Source: Flavobacterium zhairuonense
GTDB taxonomy: Bacteria > Bacteroidota > Bacteroidia > Flavobacteriales > Flavobacteriaceae
Reading direction: 5' to 3'
DNA: 64,000 bases
Assembly (NCBI RefSeq): GCF_004352915.1
Contig: NZ_SJSY01000062.1
Location: forward strand, 25,588 to 89,587
Part shown: piece after piece, positions 45,522 to 54,119 of the stretch
Numbering within the stretch: the first letter of the stretch is position 1
Layout of the letters: every line of letters begins with the position of its first letter
Notes under the pieces: generated by a model
What the model saw: the letters and a program-made list of their open reading frames with translations, nothing else
The model's database searches: none
What the model was told of the DNA's origin: nothing
Translations under genes and position numbers: made by a program

Positions 45522-45556
45522 ATTAGTGCTATTCGTGCTATTCGTGCAATTCGTGG
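45522..45556. repeat. Word array (GTGCTATTC), period 9
   Basis: GTG words start at 45526, 45535, 45544 and 45553, exactly 9 apart, in inverse orientation to 45377-45404. They end 11 bases before the exonuclease ATG. Confidence 0.8.
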
Positions 45557-45566
45557 CTAAAAAAAT

Positions 45567-46280
45567 ATGATCGAAAAAGTAAACCTCAACAACATTTTAT
45601 TTCTTGATATTGAAACTGTTCCTGAAGAAGAAAATTTCAATTCGCTTGACGCTGAAATGCAGACACTTTGGGATCTAAAAACGCAATATCAACGAAAAGA
45701 CGATTTTACGCCCGAAGAATTTTACGATCGCGCCGGAATTTGGGCTGAATTCGGAAAAATCATCTGTATTTCGGTTGGCTTTTTTACAATCAAAGGAGAT
45801 ATTAGAAATTTTAGAGTGACTTCTTTTTTTGGTGAAGAAAAGAAAATCTTAAAAGACTTTTCGAACCTGATCAATAATCATTTCAATCAACCACAACATT
45901 TGTTTTGCGGACACAATTCAAAAGAATTTGATATTCCGTTTATTGCTCGAAGAATGATCATCAATCAAATGCCAATTCCAGACAAATTGAATTTATTTGG
46001 TAAAAAACCTTGGGAAATTCCGCATTTAGATACTTTGGAATTATGGAAATTTGGTGATTACAAACATTTTACTTCGCTAAAATTATTGACCAAAATTCTT
46101 GGAGTTCCTTCTCCAAAAGGCGATATCGACGGAAGTCAGGTTGCTCATGTTTATTATGTCGAAAAAGACATTGACCGAATTATTACGTATTGTGAAAAAG
46201 ATACGATTGCAGTGGCCCAGATTTTTCTTCGTTTACGTAGAGAAGATTTATTGATTGATGAAGAAATTATTCATGTATAA
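45567..46280 (+). CDS. Predicted 3'-5' exonuclease (PolB-exo2 type)
   Basis: A 237-residue DEDD-type nuclease: ILFLDIETVPEEENF (exo I Asp and Glu), FCGHNSKEFDIPFIARRM (exo II) and YCEKDTIAVAQIF (exo III, Tyr/Asp). It matches the stand-alone PolB-like exonuclease domain seen in Bacteroidota. It probably acts in DNA repair. Ogt lies upstream and an AlkZ-like gene downstream. Confidence 0.88.
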   Translation: MIEKVNLNNILFLDIETVPEEENFNSLDAEMQTLWDLKTQYQRKDDFTPEEFYDRAGIWAEFGKIICISVGFFTIKGDIRNFRVTSFFGEEKKILKDFSNLINNHFNQPQHLFCGHNSKEFDIPFIARRMIINQMPIPDKLNLFGKKPWEIPHLDTLELWKFGDYKHFTSLKLLTKILGVPSPKGDIDGSQVAHVYYVEKDIDRIITYCEKDTIAVAQIFLRLRREDLLIDEEIIHV

Positions 46281-46291
46281 TTTTTTAGTTG

Positions 46292-46320
46292 CTAAGCTAC
46301 TAAGGCTCTAAGGTGCTAAG
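46292..46320. repeat. Period-8 word array (CTAAG)
   Basis: CTAAG starts at 46292, 46300, 46308 and 46316, exactly 8 apart, just after the exonuclease stop codon. Confidence 0.85.
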
Positions 46321-46371
46321 TTTTTTGCTAAAATGTTTAAATGGACTTCAATAACTTAAATGGTTTAAAAA

Positions 46372-47445
46372 ATGACTCACGAGGAAATTTCTCATCATCG
46401 TTTGATTGCTCAAAAGCTTTATAAAACAAGTCCCTGTTCTCCGCAAGAAATTGTGAAGCATTTTGGCGCAATGCAGGCACAAGATTATGCAATGGCAAAA
46501 TGGGCAATTGGTTCTCGTTGTGATGCAACCGAAAAAGAGATTGAAGAAGCTATAAATTCGGGCCAAATTATCCGAACCCATATTCTGCGTCCAACTTGGC
46601 ATTTTGTTTCGGCTGAAGATATTTACTGGATGTTGGAACTTTCTGCGCCACAGGTGAAACGTTTTACAGCTTCTGCAGCCAAAAAATTTGATTATGATGA
46701 CAAAAAGCTAAATCAGGCAAATGCCGCAATTGAAAAACTTTTATCTGGAAATAATCATTTAACGCGTGACGAAATCATGCAGGAGCTTAATATCAAAAAA
46801 ACTTCAAGTGCTGATTTTTTAAGCGCAGCCATCATGATGAACGCCGAATTGGATGGTTTGGTTTGTAATGGAAAAATGAAAGGCAAACAAATTACTTATG
46901 CTTTGCTTGAAGAAAGAGTTCCGAGGCCAAAAAATGAGCTAACAAAAGAAGAAGCTTTAGCAAAACTTGCGCAACGCTATTTTGAAAGTCATGGTCCGGC
47001 AACAGTGCTTGATTTTTCGTGGTGGTCTGGTTTTGCACCTACAATTTGCCAAAAAGCAATTAACGCAATTGAGTTGCAATTAAACTGTATCACTATTGAT
47101 AATCAGCAATTTTGGTTTAAAAAAGATTCTTCAAAAGAGAATGAATTTCGCGAAAGCGTACATTTTCTTCCCGCTTTTGATGAGATTTTAATTTCGTATA
47201 AAACACGTGAAGTTTCTTTCAACACCGAACATCAATCGAAAGTTTTTACCAATAATGGCATTTTTAAACCCATAATTTTAGAGAATGGAAAAGTGATTGG
47301 AATCTGGAAAAGAACGATCAAAAAAGATCACGCTAAAATTGAAACGGAGTTTTTTAAGGATTTTGAAACAGACAAAAAACAGATTTTATTTGAAGGCATT
47401 AAGTCTTTTGAAACGTATTTGGGAACCAAAATTGTTATTGAATAA
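46372..47445 (+). CDS. Winged-helix DNA glycosylase, AlkZ/YcaQ-like
   Basis: A 357-residue HTH_42 family protein. FGAMQAQDYAMAKWAIG holds a Q-x-Q motif, which in Streptomyces AlkZ forms the catalytic site for unhooking interstrand crosslinks; YcaQ-type relatives have an acidic residue there. IIRTHILRPTWHFVSAEDI and FLPAFDEILISYKTRE are further family landmarks. A DNA-repair role is inferred from the motif and from the neighbouring exonuclease and ogt genes. Confidence 0.82.
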   Translation: MTHEEISHHRLIAQKLYKTSPCSPQEIVKHFGAMQAQDYAMAKWAIGSRCDATEKEIEEAINSGQIIRTHILRPTWHFVSAEDIYWMLELSAPQVKRFTASAAKKFDYDDKKLNQANAAIEKLLSGNNHLTRDEIMQELNIKKTSSADFLSAAIMMNAELDGLVCNGKMKGKQITYALLEERVPRPKNELTKEEALAKLAQRYFESHGPATVLDFSWWSGFAPTICQKAINAIELQLNCITIDNQQFWFKKDSSKENEFRESVHFLPAFDEILISYKTREVSFNTEHQSKVFTNNGIFKPIILENGKVIGIWKRTIKKDHAKIETEFFKDFETDKKQILFEGIKSFETYLGTKIVIE

Positions 47446-47555
47446 ACTGAATTTTAATTGAAAAATTAACGTTCATAACCATAACTTCCCGTTTCGTTAC
47501 TTAAATCTTTATGCTTATTATTGCTAAATAATTACATTTACAAAAAATTACAATT

Positions 47556-48995
47556 ATGGTATTGAGCAGATTTTGGTTAACGATTTTTATTTCTTCGATT
47601 GTTTTTATTGTATTCAGTTTATTCACTGCCAATACTTATACGATTGATTCTGTTTTGAATGGAAAAAAAGACGACCCAATTTTGATTTCTGAAAAATACG
47701 TTGAAGAACTTCCAGCATTCATCAAAGACAGCATTTCAAAAGCCAAAGATCAAACCATGATTATCAATCGTGACACGCTAAATGCAGACACGACTTACGT
47801 TTTCAAAAATAAAACCGTAAAAATTTACAGCGGTCTTCAAAAATCTGATGGTTTGTTGCCAACTTGTAAAACTACTTTGGTTGATTTGATTTTGCCACTT
47901 ATTGCTTATTTAGCTTTTTTCTGCGGATTAATGGAACTTTTAATCATTTCTGGAGCTTCAGGAAAATTAGCCAAAACTTTAAGTCCGGTTTTTGTAAAAG
48001 TATTTCCAAGTATTCCTAAAAACCATCCTTCGATTTCATATATGACCTTAAACTTTGCCGCCAATTTCCTAGGATTAGATTCTGCTGCAACGCCATTTGG
48101 ATTAAAAGCAATGGAAAGTTTACAGGAAATAAATCCCGAAAAAGATAAAGCTAGTGATGCACAAATTATGTTTATGTGTCTTCACGCGTCAGGCTTAACT
48201 TTGATTGCAACTTCAATTATTGGATACCGTGCTGCTGCAAATGCTACAAATCCAGCCGATGTAATACTTCCATGTGTTATTACTTCGTTTATTGGTACAA
48301 TTGCCGCTTTCCTGATTGTTGGAATAAAACAAAAAATCAACTTTAAAAGTGCTTCACTTCTAATTGGCTTAATTACTATGATTGCTGCCATTGTAGGTTT
48401 ATTATTGTATGTGAATCATTTGGACTTGATTGGAAAAAACTATTTTACTTCTAATCTTTCAGGTCTAATCTTGCTTACCATTGTTCTTTTTACTTTGATT
48501 TTTTCTTTCATGCACGAGAAAAAATTCAAAGAAGCGGACACTACCGTTTTCGACACTTTTGTTGTTGGAGCAAATAACGGAGTCAAAACAGGAGTAACGA
48601 TTTTTCCTTATGTTTTAGGGATGCTGGTTGCAATTTCATTATTCAGAAACAGTGGCTTGTTTGAAATTATCAGCGACGGAATCGGATTTATATTCTCAAA
48701 TTTAGGAGTAAGCAAAGAAATCACGAATGCCTTGCCAGTTGCAATGTTGCGTCCGTTTAGTTCTGCAGGATCAAGAGGTTTCTTAATTGATTCAATGAAT
48801 ACTTTTGGCGCCGATTCTTTAACAGCGAGATTAAGCAGTATTTTCCAATGCAGTGCCGAGAGTACTTTTTATGTAATTGCGGTTTATTTTGGCTCGGTTA
48901 ACATCAAAAATACGCGTTATGCTTTAGGAACCATGCTTTTGGTTGATTTGATTTGTGTGATTACGGCGATTTTTGTGGCGACTTGGTTTTTTTAG
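47556..48995 (+). CDS. Nucleoside-recognition (Gate) domain membrane protein, SpmA/SpmB-like
   Basis: A 479-residue inner-membrane protein with two Gate domains. The first (about 105-260) has LAYLAFFCGLMELLIISGA and LNFAANFLGLDSAATPFGLKA; the second (about 320-479) has VVGANNGVKTGVTIFPYVLGML and ALPVAMLRPFSSAGSRGF. Bacillus SpmA and SpmB are separate; here both halves are one chain. Solute unknown. Confidence 0.87.
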   Translation: MVLSRFWLTIFISSIVFIVFSLFTANTYTIDSVLNGKKDDPILISEKYVEELPAFIKDSISKAKDQTMIINRDTLNADTTYVFKNKTVKIYSGLQKSDGLLPTCKTTLVDLILPLIAYLAFFCGLMELLIISGASGKLAKTLSPVFVKVFPSIPKNHPSISYMTLNFAANFLGLDSAATPFGLKAMESLQEINPEKDKASDAQIMFMCLHASGLTLIATSIIGYRAAANATNPADVILPCVITSFIGTIAAFLIVGIKQKINFKSASLLIGLITMIAAIVGLLLYVNHLDLIGKNYFTSNLSGLILLTIVLFTLIFSFMHEKKFKEADTTVFDTFVVGANNGVKTGVTIFPYVLGMLVAISLFRNSGLFEIISDGIGFIFSNLGVSKEITNALPVAMLRPFSSAGSRGFLIDSMNTFGADSLTARLSSIFQCSAESTFYVIAVYFGSVNIKNTRYALGTMLLVDLICVITAIFVATWFF

Positions 48996-49025
48996 AATAA
49001 AAATCTGATTATATATACTACATCT

Positions 49026-49047
49026 AAACTGGACTGAAGTCCAGTTT
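49026..49047. repeat. REP palindrome left of the transposase gene
   Basis: AAACTGGACT and AGTCCAGTTT form a 10-bp stem around GA. It lies between the Gate-domain gene and the transposase gene; the same sequence recurs on the other side. Confidence 0.85.
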
Positions 49048-49119
49048 ATTTTATATTATATGATTTTTTTGTAAGAAAATTTATATATTTATAGAGTTTT
49101 AATCTTTAAAAATGTATAA

Positions 49120-49581
49120 ATGTCAAACACCTTTCATCAGGTTTATATCCAAGCCGTTTTTGCCGTCAAATACCGAAAAGCATTAATTACTCCTGAATGC
49201 AAATTTAAAATCTTAAGTACAATTGGAAATTTGATTAATGAAACTGGCTGTAAAACAATTATAGTAAATGGAACCGAAGATCATGTTCACTGTCTTTTAG
49301 CACTTAAACCAACTATTTCTATTTCCGATTTGATGAAAATTATAAAAGGTAAATCATCAAAATTTATCAATGATCATCAATTAACAAAAAGCAAATTTGA
49401 ATGGCAAGAAGGTTATGGTGTTTTTTCATATAGCAAATCTCATATTGATGCTGTTTATAAATACATTGCCAATCAAGAAGAACATCACAAAAAACAAAAT
49501 TTCAAAGATGAATACTCCACTTTCTTAAATAAATCTAATGTCAAATATGATGAAAGATGCGTTTTTGAAAATTTAATATAA
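49120..49581 (+). CDS. REP-associated tyrosine transposase (IS200/IS605-like)
   Basis: A 153-residue Y1 HUH transposase. FAVKYRKALI opens the fold, the HUH pair is in DHVHCLLAL (residues 55-57), and the catalytic Tyr is expected in AVYKYIANQEEHHKK (Y115). Such enzymes nick and join single-stranded hairpins. No TnpB partner is present, and the flanking sequences are REP palindromes, so it is RAYT-like. The frame is intact. Confidence 0.88.
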   Translation: MSNTFHQVYIQAVFAVKYRKALITPECKFKILSTIGNLINETGCKTIIVNGTEDHVHCLLALKPTISISDLMKIIKGKSSKFINDHQLTKSKFEWQEGYGVFSYSKSHIDAVYKYIANQEEHHKKQNFKDEYSTFLNKSNVKYDERCVFENLI

Positions 49582-49588
49582 ATATACC

Positions 49589-49704
49589 ATATCTAAACTG
49601 GACTGAAGTCCAGCTCTACAATATGATTCGAACCTTCGGTTCTTTCTAAAGTTCCGCAGGAACGATTTATTTTGTAGAGCTGGACTTCAGTCCAGTTTAG
49701 ATAT
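49589..49704. repeat. Composite REP element: 33-bp inverted repeat with inner hairpins
   Basis: Bases 49589-49621 are the exact reverse complement of 49672-49704. Each arm holds the palindrome CTGGACT/AGTCCAG. Between the arms lie two small hairpins with 5-bp stems and 3-base loops: GAACC TTC GGTTC (49630-49642) and GTTCC GCA GGAAC (49651-49663). GTAG precedes the right palindrome. Confidence 0.88.
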
Positions 49705-49776
49705 ATGTGATTTTCCGCAATAAATTAATACACACAAACCTTTCTAATTCAAATTCTTTCTTAGGTAAATAATTTC

Positions 49777-49784
49777 TAACTTTG
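49777..49784 (+). promoter_or_regulatory. -7 element TAACTTTG for the fumarase gene
   Basis: Matches TAnnTTTG, 15 bases before the ATG. Confidence 0.55.
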
Positions 49785-49799
49785 TAAAAAAACAAAACA

Positions 49800-51404
49800 A
49801 TGATTGATTTTATATACCAAGATCCTTATCCAATTTTGAAGGATGAGACACAATACCGCAAAATCACTTCTGATTTTGTAAAAGTTGAAAAATTTGGAGA
49901 ACGCGAAATTTTGACTGTTGATCCCAAAGGTTTAGAATTATTGGCTGAAGAAGCTCTTACTGATGTTTCGTTTATGTTGAGAACGACACATTTACAAAAA
50001 CTAAGAAACATTCTTGATGATCCAGAAGCAACAGACAACGATCGTTTTGTAGCTTATAATTTATTGCAAAATGCTTCAGTAGCTGCCGAAGGTCAGTTGC
50101 CAAGTTGCCAGGATACCGGAACAGCAATTGTAATGGCGAAAAAAGGCGAAAGTATTTTCACGGGTGTTGATGATGCAGAATGGTTGAGCAAAGGAATCTT
50201 TAATACTTACCAAAAACGCAACTTACGTTATTCACAAATCGTTCCGATTTCAATGTTTGAAGAGAAGAATTCAGGTTCAAATCTTCCGGCACAAATCGAT
50301 ATTTATGCTAAAAAAGGAGCTTCTTACGAGTTCTTGTTTATGGCAAAAGGCGGAGGATCTGCGAATAAAACTTATTTATATCAGCAAACAAAATCATTAT
50401 TGAATGATAAATCTTTGGATGCATTTATTCGTGCAAAAATTAAAGACTTAGGAACTTCTGCTTGTCCTCCATACCATTTAGCTTTGGTAATTGGCGGAAC
50501 TTCTGCGGAAGCGAACTTAAGTGCTGTCAAAAAAGCATCTGCAGGATATTATGATCACTTGCCAACTTCAGGAAACATGGCTGGTCAGGCATTTCGTGAT
50601 TTAGAATGGGAAGAACGTGTTCAGAAAATCTGTCAAGAAAGTGAAATTGGAGCTCAATTTGGAGGAAAATATTTCACGCACGATGTTCGCGTAATCCGTT
50701 TGCCTCGTCACGCGGCTTCTTGCCCGGTTGGACTAGGTGTTTCTTGTTCGGCAGATAGAAACATTAAAGGGAAAATCACGAAAGACGGAATCTTCGTTGA
50801 GCAATTGGAAGTAAATCCGAAACAATTTTTACCAGAAACTGCTCCGCATTTAGAAGCACCAGTTGAAGTTGATTTAGATCAGCCAATGGCAGATATTTTG
50901 GCTAAATTGTCACAATATCCAATCAAAACACGTTTGAAATTAAACGGAACTGTTATTGTTGCCCGCGATATTGCGCATGCAAAAATCAAAGAATTACTAG
51001 ATGCCGGAAAACCAATGCCGGAATATTTCAAAAATCACCCGGTTTATTATGCTGGTCCAGCAAAAACTCCAGAAGGAATGGCTTCAGGAAGTTTTGGTCC
51101 AACAACTGCCGGGCGTATGGACGTTTATGTTGATGAATTCCAAAAAAATGGCGGAAGTATGGTAATGTTGGCAAAAGGAAACCGTACAAAACAAGTTACA
51201 GATGCCTGTAACAAATATGGCGGATTCTATTTAGGTTCTATCGGAGGTCCTGCTGCGATTTTGGCACAAGACAATATCTTGAAAGTTGAAGTAGTTGATT
51301 TTGAAGAATTAGGAATGGAAGCTGTTCGTAAAATTACAGTAAAAGATTTCCCTGCATTTATTATTACCGATGATAAAGGAAATGATTTCTTTGAAAATTT
51401 ATAA
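49800..51404 (+). CDS. Fumarate hydratase, class I (iron-sulfur)
   Basis: A 534-residue class I fumarase of the fused FumA/FumB type, interconverting fumarate and malate with a [4Fe-4S] cluster. The alpha part has [28 protein letters not shown] and [11 protein letters not shown]; the beta part has [44 protein letters not shown] and GNRTKQV. Cluster cysteines lie in SCQDTG, SACPP and [12 protein letters not shown] segments. Single gene. Confidence 0.94.
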   Translation: MIDFIYQDPYPILKDETQYRKITSDFVKVEKFGEREILTVDPKGLELLAEEALTDVSFMLRTTHLQKLRNILDDPEATDNDRFVAYNLLQNASVAAEGQLPSCQDTGTAIVMAKKGESIFTGVDDAEWLSKGIFNTYQKRNLRYSQIVPISMFEEKNSGSNLPAQIDIYAKKGASYEFLFMAKGGGSANKTYLYQQTKSLLNDKSLDAFIRAKIKDLGTSACPPYHLALVIGGTSAEANLSAVKKASAGYYDHLPTSGNMAGQAFRDLEWEERVQKICQESEIGAQFGGKYFTHDVRVIRLPRHAASCPVGLGVSCSADRNIKGKITKDGIFVEQLEVNPKQFLPETAPHLEAPVEVDLDQPMADILAKLSQYPIKTRLKLNGTVIVARDIAHAKIKELLDAGKPMPEYFKNHPVYYAGPAKTPEGMASGSFGPTTAGRMDVYVDEFQKNGGSMVMLAKGNRTKQVTDACNKYGGFYLGSIGGPAAILAQDNILKVEVVDFEELGMEAVRKITVKDFPAFIITDDKGNDFFENL

Positions 51405-51405
51405 T

Positions 51406-51442
51406 CTTAGATTCTAAGGTTCTAAGTTGCTAAGACACTAAG
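51406..51442. repeat. Period-8 word array (CTTAG/CTAAG)
   Basis: Words start at 51406 (CTTAG), 51414, 51422, 51430 and 51438 (CTAAG), exactly 8 apart, just after the fumarase stop codon. Confidence 0.85.
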
Positions 51443-51458
51443 TTTTATATACATAAAA

Positions 51459-51490
51459 AAAAAACCGCCCAAAAGGCGGTTTTTTCTTTT
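51459..51490. terminator. Two-way terminator after the fumarase gene
   Basis: AAAAAACCGCC pairs with GGCGGTTTTTT, loop CAAAA, between convergent genes. Confidence 0.92.
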
Positions 51491-51517
51491 ATGTTATTTA
51501 TCAATTCATTTTTAACA

Positions 51518-52027
51518 TTAAGCGCTTAACGCATTTTTCTCGAAAGCGATAAAATGCGACACTTCGCCTTTAAAGTTATAAACGGGAAATCCATTAATAT
51601 GGCAACTGTACACCTTTCCGTTTTTTTTATAGTTTTCTATAGTCTTTTCAAAAGATGTTTTTAATTGAATTGCTTCTCTTATTTCTTTCAATGCTGTCGG
51701 ACAAGTTTCTGGTCCTTGAAACATTTTTGGCGTGTTTCCTAAAACTTCAGCTTCGGTATAACCTGTCATTCTCTTGATTTTACTTGAGGCAAAAACGATT
51801 TTCAAATTTAAATCAGTAACTACAATTACTTCATTTTTAATGCGTTCTTCTATTTTAAGTCCTTTTTCATTCCAGGAATATTGGGCAGAAATTTGATGTA
51901 CTTTTTTCAAATCGGCGGCAAGAGCTTTCAGTTCATTTACATATTCATAGTGAAAATCCCATGACAAAATTGGAACTGAATATCGATAAGAAGGATCTTC
52001 AAGGTCAGCGTTTTTCATTTGAAGCAA
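51518..52027 (-). CDS. PAS-domain protein, single sensor domain
   Basis: A 169-residue cytosolic protein. A helical N-terminus is followed by one PAS domain (about 60-165): EVIVVTDLNLKIVFASSKIKRMTGYTEAEVLGNTPKMFQG, then KNGKVYSCHINGFPVYN. The GNTPKMFQG loop occupies the place of the LOV motif GxNCRFLQ but has Pro where LOV has Cys, so no flavin-cysteinyl photochemistry is expected. There is no output domain, so partners must exist elsewhere. Confidence 0.83.
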   Translation of the reverse strand: MLQMKNADLEDPSYRYSVPILSWDFHYEYVNELKALAADLKKVHQISAQYSWNEKGLKIEERIKNEVIVVTDLNLKIVFASSKIKRMTGYTEAEVLGNTPKMFQGPETCPTALKEIREAIQLKTSFEKTIENYKKNGKVYSCHINGFPVYNFKGEVSHFIAFEKNALSA

Positions 52028-52050
52028 TTTAAATGAGACATCTTTTCTCT

Positions 52051-52058
52051 CAAAGATA
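52051..52058 (-). promoter_or_regulatory. -7 element TATCTTTG for the PAS gene
   Basis: Matches TAnnTTTG on the minus strand, 24 bases before the ATG. Confidence 0.55.
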
Positions 52059-52114
52059 AAACGAAAACTCTAGTTTTTTTTACGGAAAACCGTATTTTTA
52101 AATATTATAACAAA

Positions 52115-53197
52115 TCAAAACGAAAATTTTAACTGGACAACTACCGACTTCTTTTCCTCTGTGTTTAAATTACTTAACGAAATTCCAAGCAATCTCACAG
52201 AATCTTTCATCCGTTCCTGATAAAGCAACTCTTCGACAACTTCTAAAATCAAACTTTTATCAGAAATAAAATATGGAAGCGTTTTGCTCCGAGTCTGTTG
52301 TGTAAAATCACTGTATTTAATTTTTAGCGTAACAGTTTTACCCGAAATTTTATGCTTTTTCAAACGCTTTTCAAGTGATCCTGCAATTTTTTCAAGCTGC
52401 TCGAGCATGAATATTTCGGAAGATAAATTGATATCAAAAGTATGTTCTGCTGCGACCGATTTTGTTATTCGATGCGGTTTTACTTCACTGTTGTGAATAC
52501 CTCGAACCACCTTATAATAAAAAGCACCCGATTTTCCGAAATGTTTTTCCAAGAATTCTTCTGTTTTGCTTTTTAAATCGGCTCCCGTAAAAATTCCGAG
52601 TTGATACATTTTTTCGGTAGTCACTTTTCCAACTCCGTAAAACTTCCGGATTGGCAATTCTTCTAAAAAAGCTAAAATCTCATCTGGATTTACCGTTTTT
52701 TGGCCGTTTGGCTTATTTACGTCGCTAGCAATTTTAGCCACAAATTTATTGACCGAAATTCCCGCAGATGCAGTAAGTCCAACTTCATTCAAAATTCGGA
52801 GACGGATTTCTTGTGCCAATAAACTCGCGCTCGGATTTCCCTTTTTATTTTGAGTTACATCCAAATAGGCTTCGTCTAGCGAAAGCGGTTCGACCAAATC
52901 AGTATATTCATGAAAAATTTTATGAATTTTGGAAGAGATTTCCCTGTAGCGGTCAAATCTCGGACGTACGAAAATAATTTCTGGACAATATTTTTTGGCC
53001 AAAACACCACTTATGGCGCTTCGCACACCAAATTTTCTGGCTTCATAACTTGCCGCCGAAACTACTCCTCTATTTTCTGAACCGCCAACTGCAACAGGTT
53101 TTCCACGCAAAGCCGGATTATCCATCTGCTCTACAGAAGCATAAAAAGCATCCATGTCAATATGGATAATTTTTCGATATATAGGCGTTTCAGACAT
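52115..53197 (-). CDS. dinB: DNA polymerase IV
   Basis: A 360-residue Y-family polymerase: IIHIDMDAFYASVEQMDNP, YEARKFGVRSA, EPLSLDEAYLDVT (metal-binding Asp/Glu), the helix-hairpin-helix region, and a C-terminal little finger. It performs translesion synthesis. It lacks an obvious clamp-binding QLxLF-type tail; the end reads VVVQLKFSF, which may serve as one. Confidence 0.94.
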   Translation of the reverse strand: MSETPIYRKIIHIDMDAFYASVEQMDNPALRGKPVAVGGSENRGVVSAASYEARKFGVRSAISGVLAKKYCPEIIFVRPRFDRYREISSKIHKIFHEYTDLVEPLSLDEAYLDVTQNKKGNPSASLLAQEIRLRILNEVGLTASAGISVNKFVAKIASDVNKPNGQKTVNPDEILAFLEELPIRKFYGVGKVTTEKMYQLGIFTGADLKSKTEEFLEKHFGKSGAFYYKVVRGIHNSEVKPHRITKSVAAEHTFDINLSSEIFMLEQLEKIAGSLEKRLKKHKISGKTVTLKIKYSDFTQQTRSKTLPYFISDKSLILEVVEELLYQERMKDSVRLLGISLSNLNTEEKKSVVVQLKFSF

Positions 53198-53304
53198 GCT
53201 ACAAATTTAAATAGGAAAACAATAAAAAAACGTTGGCAATAGTTATAAATAATATCAATTTTTAAAGATTAACAACTAAATGATTCCAAACAAATCATTT
53301 TCTT

Positions 53305-53312
53305 TATTTTTG
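53305..53312 (+). promoter_or_regulatory. -7 element TATTTTTG for the phosphatase gene
   Basis: Matches TAnnTTTG, 25 bases before the ATG. Confidence 0.5.
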
Positions 53313-53337
53313 TAATCCTTACCCGAAAATTTAAAAA

Positions 53338-54072
53338 ATGCGAACATTTGTTATAGGCGACATACACGGAGGATTACGCGCACTTGAGCAAGTGTTGAAT
53401 AAAGCGAAAGTTACTACCGAAGATACTCTAATTTTTCTTGGCGATTATGTGGATGGCTGGAGCCAATCTGCCGAAGTAATCGATTTTTTAATAGACCTTA
53501 AAAGCAAACAAAAATGCATCTGCATCAGAGGAAATCATGATCAGCTGGCACTCGACTGGCTTGAAAACAGGCATGAAGATTTTGATGAAGAAATGTGGTA
53601 CAAACATGGCGGAAAAGCAACTGTTGAAGGATACTCCAAACTTTCAGAAGAAAAAAAGAAAACACACATCGCTTTTCTTGAATCTTTGAAAGATTATTAC
53701 CTTGACGATGAAAATCGTCTTTTTGTACATGCTGGTTTTACCAATTTAAATGGTGTAGTCTGGGAATATTTTCCGAAATTATTTTACTGGGATAGAACAC
53801 TTTGGGAATCTGCGCTTGCTTTAGACCCAAATTTGAAACCAGATGATTTATATTATCCAAAACGATTTACGGTTTATAAAGAAATTTATATCGGACATAC
53901 ACCTGTAACAAGAATTGGGCAAACCGTTCCAATAAACAAAGCTTGTGTTTGGAATGTTGATACCGGCGCCGCCTTCAAAGGCCCTCTGACCATCCTGAAC
54001 GTAGATACAAAAGAATTCTGGCAAAGTGAACCATTAAACGAATTATATCCTGACGAAAAAGGTAGGAATTAA
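53338..54072 (+). CDS. Metallophosphoesterase, serine/threonine phosphatase-like
   Basis: A 244-residue calcineurin-like phosphatase: VIGDIHGGLRALE (metal site), IFLGDYVDGWSQS, CIRGNHDQLAL, and later YIGHTPVTR and VDTGAAF. It is of the bacterial PrpA/ApaH-like group with a two-metal centre. Possible targets are phosphoproteins or dinucleotides. Divergent from dinB. Confidence 0.88.
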   Translation: MRTFVIGDIHGGLRALEQVLNKAKVTTEDTLIFLGDYVDGWSQSAEVIDFLIDLKSKQKCICIRGNHDQLALDWLENRHEDFDEEMWYKHGGKATVEGYSKLSEEKKKTHIAFLESLKDYYLDDENRLFVHAGFTNLNGVVWEYFPKLFYWDRTLWESALALDPNLKPDDLYYPKRFTVYKEIYIGHTPVTRIGQTVPINKACVWNVDTGAAFKGPLTILNVDTKEFWQSEPLNELYPDEKGRN

Positions 54073-54083
54073 AATATTAAATA

Positions 54084-54091
54084 TACATTTG
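54084..54091 (+). promoter_or_regulatory. -7 element TACATTTG
   Basis: Matches TAnnTTTG, 29 bases before the ATG of the 176-residue outer-membrane-type protein gene. Confidence 0.55.
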
Positions 54092-54119
54092 CACCGCAAA
54101 ATAATTAATATTTAATTTT

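Larger units (their letters stand above)
49026..49704 (+). mobile_element. REP-associated transposase module
   Basis: One IS200/IS605-like Y1 transposase gene is flanked on both sides by the same CTGGACTGAAGTCCAG palindrome, plus a composite inverted repeat on the right. This is the layout of RAYT genes with their REP sequences. Confidence 0.75.

Noticed and set aside
49627..49642. A tRNA T-loop-like GATTCGAACC
   Set aside because: It is part of a GAACC/GGTTC mini-hairpin in the REP element; no acceptor stem, D arm or anticodon arm can be built around it.
53202..53209. TAAATTTG as a promoter for dinB
   Set aside because: Only 5 bases before the start codon, which would place transcription start inside the gene; spacing does not fit.
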